NCBI RefSeq assembly: GCF_947179165.1
Contig: NC_077240.1
Location: forward strand, 48,978,501-49,042,500
Source: Solanum dulcamara
Lineage: Eukaryota; Streptophyta; Magnoliopsida; Solanales; Solanaceae
DNA: 64,000 bases
Direction of reading: 5' to 3'
Part shown: one piece after another, positions 1-11,014 of the stretch
Layout: the number at the start of each line of letters is the position of its first letter
Numbering within the stretch: the first letter of the stretch is position 1
Notes under the pieces: generated by a model
What the model was told of the DNA's origin: nothing
What the model saw: only the letters and a program-made list of their open reading frames with translations
Databases searched by the model: none
Translations under genes and position numbers: made by a program

Positions 1-1
1 G

Positions 2-956
2 AATGTATTTAGGACCTAATATGGGCATTATGAGTTTAGGGTGATGTCTTTTGGGCTAACCAATGTTCCAGCAATGTTTATGTATCTAATGAACCGAGTG
101 TTCAAGCTATTCCTAGACCTATTCGTGATTGTATTTATTGATGATATTCTAGTCTATTCACGATCAGAAGAGGAGCATGCAGATCATTTGAGGATGGTAC
201 TTGGGGTGCTCCAACACCAGAAGTTGTATGCTAAGTTCTCTAAATGTGAATTCTGGTTGACTTTAGTAGCATTCTTGGGGAATATCATCGAAGCTGATGA
301 TATTCGAGTAGATACACAGAAGATTGAGGCCGTAAAGACTTAGCCTAGACCTACGATATCTACTGAGGTATGTAGTTCTGGGGCTAGCAGGATATTACAA
401 GAGATTTTTAGAGAAGTTTGCTTCGATTTCAGCACCTTTAACAAGGCTAACTTAGAAGGCAGCTAAGTTCTAGTGGACTGATGCTTCTGAACGAAACTTT
501 TAGTTGCTAAAAGATAAGTTGACTACGACCCCCATTCTAACTCTTCCTAAAGGACCAGATGTCTATGTCGTTAATTATGATACTTCTGGTGTTGGGCTAG
601 GTTGTTTATTGATGCAACATGGTAGAGTCATAGCCTATGCCTCTCGGCAGCTCAAAAAGCTCGAAAGAAATTATCCTACTCATGATCTGGAGTTAGCAGC
701 AGTAATTCATGATTTGAAAATATGGAGGCACTATCTATATGGCGTGCATGTTGATATTTACATGGATCACAAAAATCTCCAATATATCTTTGAGCAAAAG
801 GAGCTGAATTTGCGGCATAGAAGGTGGCTAGAGTTGCTAAAGGATTACGATGTTGACAATCTATACCACCCAGGAAAAGAAACTGTTGTGGCAAATGCAC
901 TCAGTCGTAAATCTATAGGTAGCTTGGCAGATTACAATCGGAACAGAAGAAGATAG
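2..956 (+). pseudogene. pol: Element A reverse transcriptase and RNase H remnant
   Basis: The first bases already encode the RT palm. An open stretch at 41-343 carries MSFGLTNVP and the catalytic FIDDI box (Tyr replaced by Phe, as is usual in gypsy RTs). RT thumb and connection follow at 344-500 with stops and a frameshift. A second open stretch (504-956) is RNase H, with NYDTSG in place of the usual YCDAS core, then [29 protein letters not shown] and the HPGKE region. The RT N-terminal half lies outside the window. Breaks include a TAG shortly after VKT at about 343 and frame changes before 504. Its role was copying element RNA into DNA and degrading the RNA strand. Identification is firm; function is lost. 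Confidence 0.9.
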
Positions 957-1059
957 TCTGTGAAATTTTCTAGTTAGCTAACCGTGGAGTTCGTTTAGCT
1001 GATTCTGATGGTGGTGGAGTTTCTATTTGAGGAGTTGCTGAATCCTTTATTATGGAAAA

Positions 1060-2462
1060 GGTAAAGCGACACCAGTACAAGGACCCTATTCTGGCACAGT
1101 ATAGGGATGCGACCCTTCAAAAGGAGAAGACCCCATTCGAGATCACACCTAATGGAATGTTAAGATATAGGGGTAGATTATGTGTGCTTGCGATTGCAGG
1201 GCTACAACAATAGGTCATGGAAGAGGCACACTATACCCGTTATTCTGTTCATCCAGGGTCAACAAAGATGTATCATGACCTTAAATGTTTATATTGGTAG
1301 GATGGACCAAAGAAGGACATAGCAGAGTTCATAGCCAGTGTCCGAATTGTCAACAGGTTAAGATCGAGCATCAGAAGCCTGTGGACTATTATAGGAGATA
1401 GAAATCCTGACTTGGAAATAGGAAGCAATTAATATGGACTTCATTACAGGCTTATCTCGCACTCTACGGAAGTATGATTCTATATGTGTTATTGTAGATA
1501 GGCTAACAAAATCAACCCATTTTCTTTCAGTTAGGACTACAAATTTAGCTGAGGACTATGCAAGGTTATATATTAAGGAGATAGTAAGACTTTACGGGGT
1601 TCCCATATCTATTATCTCAGATAGAAGAGCTCAATTTATAGCTAACTTCTGGAGATCATTCCAGAAGGGATTGGGAACACAGGTGAATCTTAGTACAATA
1701 TTTCATCCTCAAACTGATGGACAGACTGAGTGTACTATTCAGACACTAGAAGATATGTTGCGGGCCTGTATTATTGACTTCAAAGGTAACTAGAATAATC
1801 ATTTTCCACTTATTGAGTTTGCTTATAATAATAGCTACCATTCTAGTATCTAGATGGCACCGTACGAGGATAAGTATGGAAGGAAGTGTAGGTCACCTAT
1901 TGGTTGGTTTGATGTTGGTAAGACTAAACTAATAGGCCCAAACATGATTCAGCAAGCTATTGATAAAGTGAAGCTCATTCAGGAGAGACTATTAGCAGCC
2001 TAGAGTTGATAGAAATTATATGCAGATAATCGATGTCTACCCTTAGAATTTCAGGTTGATGATTGGGTGTTCTTGAGGGTGTCACCCATAAAGGGTATAT
2101 TGAGATTCAGCAAGAAAGGGAAGCTTAGCCCGAGGTACATTGGCCCTTATCAGATCATTCGTAGGGTAGATATTTCGCAAATGTATAGGCGATATTTGAA
2201 AGCAGTATATCCAGTTTTCCACATATTGATACTTCGCAAATGTATAGGCGATATTTCCAGAATATTTCCCATAGATGATATCTAGGTGACAGAGGAGTTA
2301 TCCTATGAGGAACAACCTATAACCATACTTGATCGGCAGATTATGAGGTTGCAAACTAAGGATGTGGCTTTCGTCAAAGTGTTATGGCAAAACAACAATA
2401 GGGAAGAGATGACCTGAAAAGCCGAGAAGGAGATGAAGAACAAGTACCCTTACTTGTTCCCT
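1060..2462 (+). pseudogene. pol: Element A integrase remnant with chromodomain-like tail
   Basis: Spacer sequence from about 1060 leads into an HHCC zinc finger near 1229-1365 (HYTRYSVHPG, then CPNCQQVKIEHQ). The catalytic core spans 1434-1793: MDFITGL at its start, DRLTKSTHF, IISDR, and FHPQTDGQTE carrying the glutamate. It continues in shifted frames through FAYNNSYHSS and the GWF motif (about 1810-1920) to the RFSKKGKLSPRYIGPYQII tail at 2100-2160. The last part (2290-2455) has the VKVLW and KYPYLF landmarks of the degenerate chromodomain of Tekay-like elements. Several stops sit at expected Trp or Gln codons. A short direct repeat near 2173-2255 (twice CGCAAATGTATAGGCGATAT) is a local duplication in the tail. 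Confidence 0.9.
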
Positions 2463-2581
2463 ATGCCTACAGGTAACTTAAACTCCTCACTTGGTTATAT
2501 TGGTGGCCTGATAGAACTATATGTTATGACGATAAGGAAAACCTTTCCAAAACTTCTTTTAGGGCCTTATGGGACCAATTC

Positions 2582-2617
2582 AACATTCAAGGACGAATGT
2601 TCTAAAGGGGGGATGGA
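2582..2617 (+). promoter_or_regulatory. Element A stem-loop and polypurine tract
   Basis: Inverted arms AACATTC and GAATGTT (2582-2588 and 2595-2601) around a short loop are followed by the purine run TAAAGGGGGGATGGA, which abuts the LTR start TGTTATACC at 2618. The purine run is the expected primer for plus-strand DNA synthesis. The stem recurs next to the tract of other elements here. Confidence 0.8.
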
Positions 2618-2940
2618 TGTTATACCGTGTATATTTATACGTCAAGTTATTCGCAAAAGAATCTACGTGAGTTAAAAACAGAACCCTTCTCAGACACGAA
2701 ATAAAAACCCTTAATTTTTAATTTCTAAATTAAAACTAATTGTTATAAATCTTATCTAGTGTAAAAATAATATTAATGGAGATTAGGGATTAATTAACTA
2801 TGATTAGATTATTAAGTGGAGATTAAGATTAAAAAATTATTAATTGGGCAGTAGTGGGCTATATGGACCCCACCCATGGCATGGCAAAATTTGATTGGCT
2901 CAAGCCATGAGTGGGACACGTGCTCTACTTCTAGACAGCA

Positions 2941-2948
2941 TATTTAAA
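2941..2948 (+). promoter_or_regulatory. TATA-like box of family A LTR
   Basis: TATTTAAA sits about 325 bp into the LTR, before a CTCATT...CTTCAACC pyrimidine-rich start-like region. The aligned positions in two sister LTRs are TATAAAGG (7643) and TATATATAGG (14657), so the site is conserved as a TATA element. The transcription start is inferred only. Confidence 0.5.
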
Positions 2949-4855
2949 CCACGTTTGATGTCTAAAAGCTCATTGTTGCATCTTCAACCTTAAGAAAACA
3001 TAGAGATAGAGGGAGAAATGGCTCTTGGCCATGGCTGAGCAGTGAGCTCACAAATTGTTCATCCAAATTAATTATCTTGGTGTCTCTATTCAAATGAAGG
3101 TCATGGGAACATGGATTAATCATTGGAGGGCAGCAAGGATCCTTGTCTTTTTAATTTATAAATTTTAGCAAATTAAAGAGTCAATTTATTAAGGTAAGAG
3201 TTGATCATTTTCTATATGTTTTAGGATAAATTTGGACGTATTATGAGTGTGTAAATGTGAATTGGATGAATGAAATTATGTATGTTGGTGTTGGAATATT
3301 GTTAAAACCGTAGGGGCTATTTTATTTTAAGTTGGTGAACTGATTTAAATTAATATTTTAATTGTTGTTGTCATGGATTATGTGATGAGAATGAAGGTAT
3401 TTAATGGTTAAAGTTGAAGTTAAATTTATTTGTGGGCTGTTGTATGGATTGTAGTAATGTTCATATAGTTTTCTTGCCTTTAAATAGATGGTGGTGTTGC
3501 CATATAGTTGCTGGTGTAAATCATGAATTTGGAGGAAAATAATGTGTTAAGTAATGTACAATAAAAGTGGATGGTTTGCTTGGCATGTTCGTAGGTGTCC
3601 GTGAGATTATCGGGCATCTCTTTACGTTGTTAGTTAGGGGCTATTTTGATATGCTATTATTGTTCTTATTGATCTTGGAAGATTAATGATAATTAAGATT
3701 AGGTGTTGTTTGTTTAGATAAAAATGTTAAGACTACGGATTATTAGGGATAACTTGAAAATCTGGTAGTCGTATGCGAATTGTTATCGAATATTGGGAAC
3801 ATGGGCTGTTTGGAATATTGTATGGACTGTTCAGAGTGTTCTCGAATCTGCCTTGAATAGTTTTGGTATAATATAATACTTCAACATATAGTTATTGGTA
3901 TTGGCCTGACTATTGTGTGATCGGTTTGAATGTAAGAAACATCGTCTAGTTATCTAGAAAGGAGCTACTAACGTTAGAATACATTTTGAATCTCCCCGTA
4001 GCTTAACCGTAGTTCTTGATGTCTTAATATAGATTGAGATACTATTGGGAAGCATATGTGCTGCGTGGCAAATAAGTGCTAAAGGTATGTAAAGCTATCC
4101 CTTCTTTCTTTTGGCATGTCTTAAATATAAGTGATATATGATATGAGCTTTGGGTAATTCCATTCATATGTTCCAAGTATGATTCATGATGCTTATTCAC
4201 TTCTTCATGCTAAAACTCTTAAAGTAGTTGAGCTACTGCCCATGAGTCTTTTATACGTCGGACAGTAGTTGGTATGCCAAAGTCCCTATTCTTAAAGATT
4301 CTATAATGATTAATGTCCTTAATTTTCATAAGTTGTTTTGCATTATCTTGATACGTGTCTATGATCCTTGAGGCTTTATTTAATATAGTTCATAATGGTA
4401 TTCAAAGAGTACTGAACATGAATATCGCCCTAATACTCAAGTATTAATTAGCCTACTTATCTATGGAGTCTCAAATGATGATCTAAATGTATATAGTTAC
4501 TCACTACTCTGCTCGTGCATATTGTTATTACATCTTTCACCGAGTCCTAGGCCGGGTATGTTATCATGCACAGTTTTACTACATCATTCACTGAGTCCCA
4601 TGATGGGCCGGGTAAGGTATACGTGCACACGACTTTATTCACCGAGTCCCTTACTAGAGGGGTATGATAATATGATAATATGATGATACGATTATGACAC
4701 CAATTCCCATATTGATCTGGGTATGGTATATGATAACGATATGCATGCTTTCTCTTCATAAGACGCAAGTACAATGACTTCTTGATTATCATACTTGTCT
4801 CCTAGAATCTCTACTTCAGTATGATCATTTTTATTGTATTTCATGCTTTACATAT

Positions 4856-4894
4856 TTAGTACATATCTCGTACTGACCCTTTTTCTTCCAAGGG
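4856..4894 (+). promoter_or_regulatory. Double stem-loop in family A LTR
   Basis: Stem 1 pairs TTAGTAC with GTACTGA (one G-T position). Stem 2 pairs CCCTT (4877-4881) with AAGGG (4890-4894). The arrangement recurs with different stem-2 sequences in other LTRs of the window (see findings). Confidence 0.55.
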
Positions 4895-5497
4895 GGCTGT
4901 GTTTCATGTCCACAGGTACAAATACTCGCTTTGGTGATTTGCCAGCTTAGGACTCCTATTCAGCTATCTTGGAGTGCTTCGTTATCCCGGGGCCTAGACA
5001 TGTGGTATAGATTATTTGATGTATATATATATGTTTATCCAGGGGTACGGCGGAGTCCTGTCCCATCATATGTTATTGTTGATACTCTTAGAGGTCTGTA
5101 GACATACGTGTGGGTTGTGTACAGAGGTTGTTCGGTTGTGTTAGCATGACTTATTTTAGGATGTTCCTGTACGTTGTGGCAGCCTTGTCGTCTTCCGTGT
5201 ACATGTATATTTTGAGATGTTGTATATAGTGGTAGCCTTGTCGGCTTGCGTATATATTTAGGGATGTTTTTATATGTAGTAATAGCCTTGTCTGCTTATG
5301 TATTATGATATTTTGGTTAATCGTGACTTCTCAGGAGATAGGTTACCATGATACATGTATGTAAAGTTTTGAGATGACGTTATATTTTCACGAAGCCTCC
5401 ATATTATGTTTAGTTTCAGTTTGATGATATCTAACAGCTATGTACATAAGTGTCCAACTCGGGCACTAGTCACAGCCTATGGGGTTGGGTCGTGACA

Positions 5498-6437
5498 AAA
5501 AGGACCTAAAATGGTCAAGAAAAAGTTACCCAAAGTTCGCCATAATTATATTCCATTTCAAAAATGACAAGAGACGACAGCTAAAGATGTTAATTTGCCT
5601 CACATGAAGCTTCTAATCAAGATTCTGATCACACCAATGGATTCCCCACAAAATTTCCTTAAACTTAGGCCTTTGAATCATCAATTTTGAGTCTAGAATC
5701 AGGGATAAATCTCCATTTGAAATTACATACAATGGCTGATGAGCACTAGATATCAGCTTTTTAGCTGATATTCTCCAAGTTCATGAACTTCGATGAGGTG
5801 TTCGGGATTCATCCGAAAACCCGTACGTGCAAACAAACTATGCTACTCTACCAAATTTGACATTTCGGATTCAATCTCACAGTCAAAATTTCTATATGAG
5901 GTCATTATGACTAAATGTGGGTCCCACTCCTATTGCTATTTTTATCCAAATTCTACCAAGGGGTTCGAGATGAGTTCGGAAGCCTTGAGAGTCAAACAAA
6001 AGGTCATTCTAAACCAAACTTAACATTTCAGAGCTAACCGCGCTGTCAGAATTTTTATTCGAGTGCGTTTTCTAAGAATGTTGACCAAAGTCAATTGCTA
6101 GCCAGTTTTCAAAGCTAAAAGTTAAAAATAGTTTAAACTCGCATCAAAAACCCCAAAACTTGAGTCAACCACGCATCTAGCCTAATTTTCCATTCCGGAG
6201 TTGATAGAATTATTAGAAATCCATTTCAAGGCTGTTTCATACACTTTAACTCAAAAATCACCTTTTAAGTTATAAAGGCCTTCTAACACGGAAACTTGGA
6301 CAAAATCCAAATAAATATTTAGGAAACCAAGCTATCAATACCAGCAAAGCATAAATGACCTGAGGTCGCTATAGGAATGCTCTAAATGAAGAAATAGAAC
6401 TAGTATAAGGAAAATGATCTGGAGGGTCATTACAACA
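5498..6437 (-). repeat. Element B 3' LTR, truncated by element A
   Basis: On the minus strand it starts TGTTGTAATGACCC at 6437 and runs down to 5498, where element A interrupts it. Bases 5505-6110 align with 19605-20215 of the other LTR, for example the ATGGCTGATGAGC word and a long dyad at 5750-5771. The LTR start region (6111-6437) has no counterpart in the right copy, which is cut at that point. Confidence 0.85.
5750..5771. other. Perfect inverted repeat in B LTR
   Basis: Nine-base arms ATATCAGCT and AGCTGATAT surround a TTTT loop. The second LTR copy keeps an eight-base version near 19855-19874, so the dyad was present in the original LTR. Its function is unknown. Confidence 0.7.
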
Positions 6438-6470
6438 TCCACTACTAAAAGAACTTTCGTCTGTGAAAGT
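6438..6470 (-). promoter_or_regulatory. Element B polypurine region and stem-loop
   Basis: Read on the minus strand, arms ACTTTC and GAAAGT (within 6452-6470) precede a purine-rich stretch ending GTAGTGGA at the LTR start (6437). The stem differs in sequence from that of elements A, E, H and I but occupies the same place. Confidence 0.6.
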
Positions 6471-6474
6471 AAAG

Positions 6475-7045
6475 ACAAGAATATACTTGGAGGCTCAAAT
6501 AAGCTGGGGAACTATTTTCGCATCTCCTACTCGGTCTTCTAGGTAGCCTGGTCAATCAGACTGTGTCTCCACTGGACCTTAACCAAAGGGATAGACCTGA
6601 AATGAAGCTGGAGAACATCTCTGGCTAATATAGCAACCGACTCCTCAATAAAGGTCAGACGATCATCCTACTTTACAGAATTATATCGAAGCACGTGGGA
6701 CTTATCTGGGATATACTGGCGTAGCATAGAAACATGGAACACTAGATGTACATCCAAAATCACTAGGGGTAGAGCCAACTCATAAGCAATCTCGCTAACT
6801 CTCCTCAAGATCTCGAAGGGCCCAATATATCTGAGGCTAAGCTTACCCTACCTCCCGAACCTCATCATGCCCTTCAAGGGCGACACCCAAAAAAACACTC
6901 GATCTTCCACCTCAAAATATAAAGGACGATACCTACGATCAACATAATTTTGGTGTCTACTCAGAGCTTTCCCCGACCTATCCTAAATCACCTATAAGGC
7001 CTCCTAGAGTAAATCTGTGTTGCACAGTCTAGGCCCTTGAGGACT
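6475..7045 (-). pseudogene. pol: Element B integrase C-terminal remnant
   Basis: On the minus strand, decayed frames read from the region after the integrase GWFE motif through KGMMRFGR, KLSLRYIGPFEILRR, AYELALP and VFHVSMLRQYIPD to a chromodomain-like end (VKVQWRH). This is the tail that binds DNA or chromatin in chromoviruses. Stops interrupt it, several at Gln codons. It is separated from the integrase core by the solo LTR at 7051-10202; the core resumes at 10208 in the same orientation. Confidence 0.85.
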
Positions 7046-7399
7046 CAAACTGTTATATTTTGTACTTTTGTGCATTGGAACATTTTTAAGCTTCTCTAAA
7101 GCTGCAATGTGATTTATGTTATCTATGACGTTATCAAATGATCCTAAGGAGGGGAGGATGTAACGCCTCATATTTTGCATAGACTAGTTCTATATGAGTA
7201 GTGATGGTTTAAAATAGGTTTGGAAGGATGTGAAGGGATTTCGAGGCCAGATAATTTGTCATAGTAATCAACCTATTTGCGTAAGTTACTGGTTTGCATG
7301 TCTTACCTAATTAAGCTACTTGATTACGCGTCTAGCTTATGTAGCAAAGATCACACAGGTTCTTAAGGTAAGACTAATTGCTAACCTACTAACAAGAAC

Positions 7400-7420
7400 A
7401 AGTAGGTGATGCACCTACTT
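7400..7420. other. Inverted repeat in family A LTR
   Basis: Arms AAGTAGGTG and CACCTACTT flank a three-base loop. A partial second copy lies about 60 bp downstream (near 7454). The minus-strand family member has the same dyad at 58197-58217 with a neighbouring partial copy. Confidence 0.65.
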
Positions 7421-7642
7421 AGAATAAGTAGATTACATTTTAAATGGAAAGGGCAAGTAGGTGATGCAACTACTTACAAACTTGTGCCAGAAATTAAGTG
7501 GGGATTAGTGGCTAATTAAGATTAATTAACTTAATTAGACCCCTAAGTGGGCCCCACAAAAATGTGGCAAAGTCTGATTGGCCCTTGGATGTTAATGGGA
7601 CACATGTCAAGGGCTAGACATGTGTCACACTTATATGCTGCA

Positions 7643-7650
7643 TATAAAGG
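7643..7650 (+). promoter_or_regulatory. TATA-like box of solo LTR
   Basis: TATAAAGG sits at the position aligned with TATTTAAA at 2941 and TATATATAGG at 14657. It is followed about 30-40 bases later by CCTCATTTCATCTTCTCC, a likely start region. Confidence 0.5.
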
Positions 7651-9670
7651 GCAAATTGATGACTAATAACCTCATTTCATCTTCTCCACAATATTAAACC
7701 ATAGAGATAGAGAAAGAAATGCTCATGGCTATGGCTGAGCCAAATCAAGTTCACTAATCTTGATTCAAATTAATTTTCCATGGTGTTTTAAATCAAAGAA
7801 AGGTCTATGGTAATGTGAATTATTCCTTGAGGGCCGCAAGGGTGGTTATCAATTGAAGTTGCCAAATTCAGCAAATTAAGGAGCCAAGTTATTAAGGTAA
7901 GATTTGATCATATTCTACACATTTTAGTAGGTAATTTGGACTTGTTATAAATTGGTAGATATAAATTAAATACATGGAATTATGTATGTTGATGTTGTAG
8001 TGTTGTTGAGTCGTATAAGAGAGCTGTTGTAGTTGGAATTGATGAATTAATTTTAAGTAGTATTTTGATTGTTGTTATGATGAATTATGTGATGAGAGTG
8101 AGGCAATTAAATGGTTAAAGTTGAGGTTGAATTTGTTTTGTGGGCTGTTGCAGAACTTATGATGATATTAACATGGTTTTCTAACATATGAATGAATGAT
8201 GTTGTGGTCGTGTGTGGGATGGTATAAATCACGAATTTGGATGAAAATATTATATGAGATAACATATGAGAAACATAGGTGGTTTGCTTGGAGTATTCAT
8301 AGGTGTTTGTAAGATTATTGGACATCTCTTTATGTTGTGGTTAGGGGCTATTTTGATATGTTGTTGTTATTCTTATTGAGCTTGGAAGATTAATGATAAT
8401 TAAGACTATACATTGTGTTGATGTTGGTTAGGCTGTTATGGGGTTGTTTAGATGAAAATGTTATGACTATGGATCGTTAAGATTAACTTGAATATGTGGT
8501 AGTCGTATGTGGATTTTTATCGAATGTTGTGAATGTGGGGCTGTTTAAATTGTTATGTGGGCTGTTCAGAGTATCCTTGAATTTTATCTTGGCTATCCTT
8601 AACATGGCATTTGAACGTGTGATTGTTGATGCTACTTGATGGTTGTATGGTTGACTGGGATTGAGAAAAGTGAGCTATATATGGGAGGTGCTGTCCAATT
8701 ATCTAGAAATAACCTAACGATAAAGTACGTTTAATACCTTTCCATAGCTTAACCATAATACTTAACGTCTTAATATTGGTTGAGACACTACGGGCAGCGC
8801 ATACGTATTGTGGCAAATAGGCGCTAAAGGTATGTAAAGCTATCTCTTCTTTCTTTTGGCATGTCTTAGATATAAGTGATATATAATATAAGCTTTGGGG
8901 TAATTCCATTCATAGGTTCCAAGTATGATTCAGGATTCTTATTCACTTTTTGACGTTAAAACTCTTAAAGTAGTTGAGCTACTGCCCTTGAGTCTTCTAC
9001 ACATTGGACAATAGTTGGTATATAAAAGTCCCCAGTCTTAAGGACCCTTTAATGATTAATGTGCTTAACTTTAATAAGCTATCTCGCGTTATCTTGATAC
9101 GTGTCTATGATCCCTGAGGCTTTACCTAATATGGTTCATAATGACATTCAAAGAACACTGAACATGACTATTGCCCTAATACTCAAGTATTGATTAGTCT
9201 ACTTATCTATTGAGTTTCAAATGATGATCTAAATATATATGGTTACTCACTACCCTGCTTGTGCATACTATTATTACATCTCTCACCTAGTCCCTGGCTG
9301 GATATGTTATCACACACATTTTACTACATTATCCATCGAGTCCCACACTAGGGGACTGGGTATGCTATATGATGATATGATGATGCAATGATATGGTTAG
9401 GGCACCGAGTTCCATGATGGGTTGGGTATAGTTTACGTGCACACGATTTTGTTCACCGAGTCCCTTACTAGAGGGTCGGGTATGGTATATTTATATGATG
9501 ATACAATTATTGCACCGAGTCCCATAATAGACTGGGTACGGTATATGACAATGATATGCATGATTGATTTTGTAAGGCATAGGTACAACGAGTTTTTAAT
9601 TATCATACTTGTCTCTTAGACTCTCTACTTCAGTTATGATCCTTCTTACTGTATTTCATGTTTTATATAC

Positions 9671-9709
9671 TTAGTACATTTCTTGTACTAACCCCCTTCC
9701 TCGAGGGGG
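9671..9709 (+). promoter_or_regulatory. Double stem-loop in solo LTR
   Basis: Stem 1 is TTAGTAC/GTACTAA (9671-9691), a perfect 7-bp pairing. Stem 2 is CCCCCT/AGGGGG (9692-9709). Both are followed by CTGCGTTTCATGCCCGCAGG, shared with family members. Confidence 0.6.
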
Positions 9710-10207
9710 ACTGCGTTTCATGCCCGCAGGTGCAAATACTCATTTTAGGGATCCTCCATCTTAGGATTTCCATTCAGTTATTTTGGAGTGCTCCATTCTC
9801 CCAGAGCCTAGAATTTTGGTACAGATCCTTTTGATGTATATATTTGGTTATCCAGGGGTACGGCGGGGCCCTATCCTATCATATGCTATTGTTAATACTC
9901 TTAGAGGTTTGTAGACATATGTGTGGGTTGTTTATAAGTTTTGTTCAGCTGTGTCTATATGATGGGCTATGGATGTATTGATATGTAATGGCAACCTTGT
10001 TCGCTTGCATATGATTTGATTAGTTGTGACTCCTCAGGAGACAGTTTATCTGGATATACATGTTTAATGACGTTATGAACCTTTGGAATTCCTTTGCATA
10101 TTTCCATATTGTTCACAGATTTAATTTGATTATATTTTATAGGAATGTATATGAGTGTCCAACTCAGGCACTAGTCACGGCCCATGGGATTGGGTCATGA
10201 CACAAAC

Positions 10208-11010
10208 CATCCAATCTGAGTGGGACAACACCTACCATATAAGGCCTCAAATGGGGCGATCTGAAAGCTAGAGTGACAGTTGTTGTTGTTCGCAGTCTCT
10301 GCTAGGGATAAAAACTGATCCCACTAACCATCGAACTCTATACATAGGCCCGTAACATGTCCTTCGGGACCTGGATAGTACCCTTTGACTGGCCATCGGT
10401 TTGTGGATAAAATGCAGTGCTATGATCAACCTAGGTGCCCAACTCTCTCTGAAAAGCTCTCTAGAAACTTGAAGTAAAATAAGACCCCCTATCTGATATA
10501 TAATAGACACCGGTACCTCGTGAAGATAGACCACCTCCTGAATATAGAACTGAGCTAGACGCTCTGCAATGAAAGTAGACCGAACTGGCAAAAAGTGTTT
10601 TGACTTAGTCAATCGATGAACGATGACCCAGATACTATCACTTTATCTAGAAGTCTGAGGTAAACCCATCACAAAGTCCATGCATGTACAATTGGGAATG
10701 GGTAATCTCTGAAGCACCCCACCAGGCCTCTTATGCACGACCTTTACCTACTGGTAACTTAAGAAGCGAGATACATACTCAACTATATCTTTCTTCATAC
10801 TGTACCACCAGTAGTGCTGTCTCAAGTTGCAATATATCTTTGCGGGCTCGGATGAATAGAGTATCTGGAATCATAGGCCTCGTGAAGGATCAAATGAATA
10901 AAACCTCCCACTTTAGGAACACATAGTCGACCGTCAAACCATAGCACCCCATCTAAATCTATAGTAGCCTAGCCACCCTCGCCTCACAATACCAACTCTT
11001 GAAACTCTAC
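10208..11010 (-). pseudogene. pol: Element B integrase zinc finger and core remnant
   Basis: Minus-strand reading gives a decayed zinc-finger region (about 10990-10760; YDSRYSIHP is recognisable) and the catalytic core at 10612-10208: TKSKHFLPVRSTF, YLHEVPVSII, then frame changes through the FHPQTDGQ-like region to APFEALYGR and IGWF at the junction with the solo LTR. The first aspartate region (about 10680) and the glutamate region are present but frameshifted. Together with 6475-7045 it makes one integrase. Confidence 0.85.
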
Positions 11011-11014
11011 CAAT

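Larger units (their letters stand above)
1..5497 (+). mobile_element. Element A: Ty3/gypsy retrotransposon, 5' part outside window
   Basis: The 3' part of a chromovirus-like Ty3/gypsy element. Decayed reverse transcriptase, RNase H, integrase and integrase tail occur in that order, followed by a stem-loop, a polypurine tract and one full 3' LTR. It interrupts the left LTR of element B: the sequence resuming at 5498 aligns with the interior of B's other LTR near 19610. The five bases after the LTR, AAAAG, would be one copy of the target duplication; the other copy lies left of the window. It is non-functional as it stands, because pol has many stops. Confidence 0.9.
2618..5497 (+). repeat. Element A 3' LTR (family A, 2880 bp)
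   Basis: It starts TGTTATACCGTG after the polypurine tract and ends GGGTCGTGACA. It is homologous along its length to the LTRs at 7051-10202, 14337-17148 and (minus) 54930-58596. Internal landmarks in order are a TATA-like box near 2941, imperfect repeats carrying CACCGAGTCCC and GGGCCGGGTA (about 4535-4735), and a double stem-loop at 4856-4894. Open frames inside it are short and not protein-like. Confidence 0.9.
7051..10202 (+). repeat. Solo LTR of family A with CAAAC target duplication
   Basis: It starts TGTTATATTTTG and ends GGGTCATGACA, 3152 bp, with CAAAC at 7046-7050 and again at 10203-10207. No internal region or second LTR is present, so this is a solo LTR left by LTR-LTR recombination. 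The first 120 bases align with the start of the minus-strand LTR at 54930-58596, so the GGAGGGGAGGATG word near 7155 is internal and not a polypurine tract. It carries a TATA box near 7643, a 9-bp-arm dyad at 7400-7420, accessory CACCGAGTCCC repeats (9330-9545) and a double stem-loop at 9671-9709. Confidence 0.9.

Noticed and set aside
7150..7172. GGAGGGGAGGATGTAACG looked like a polypurine tract plus LTR start
   Set aside because: The flanking CAAAC duplication puts the LTR start at 7051, and the first 120 bases align with the start of the H LTR (58480-58596), so this word is internal to the LTR.
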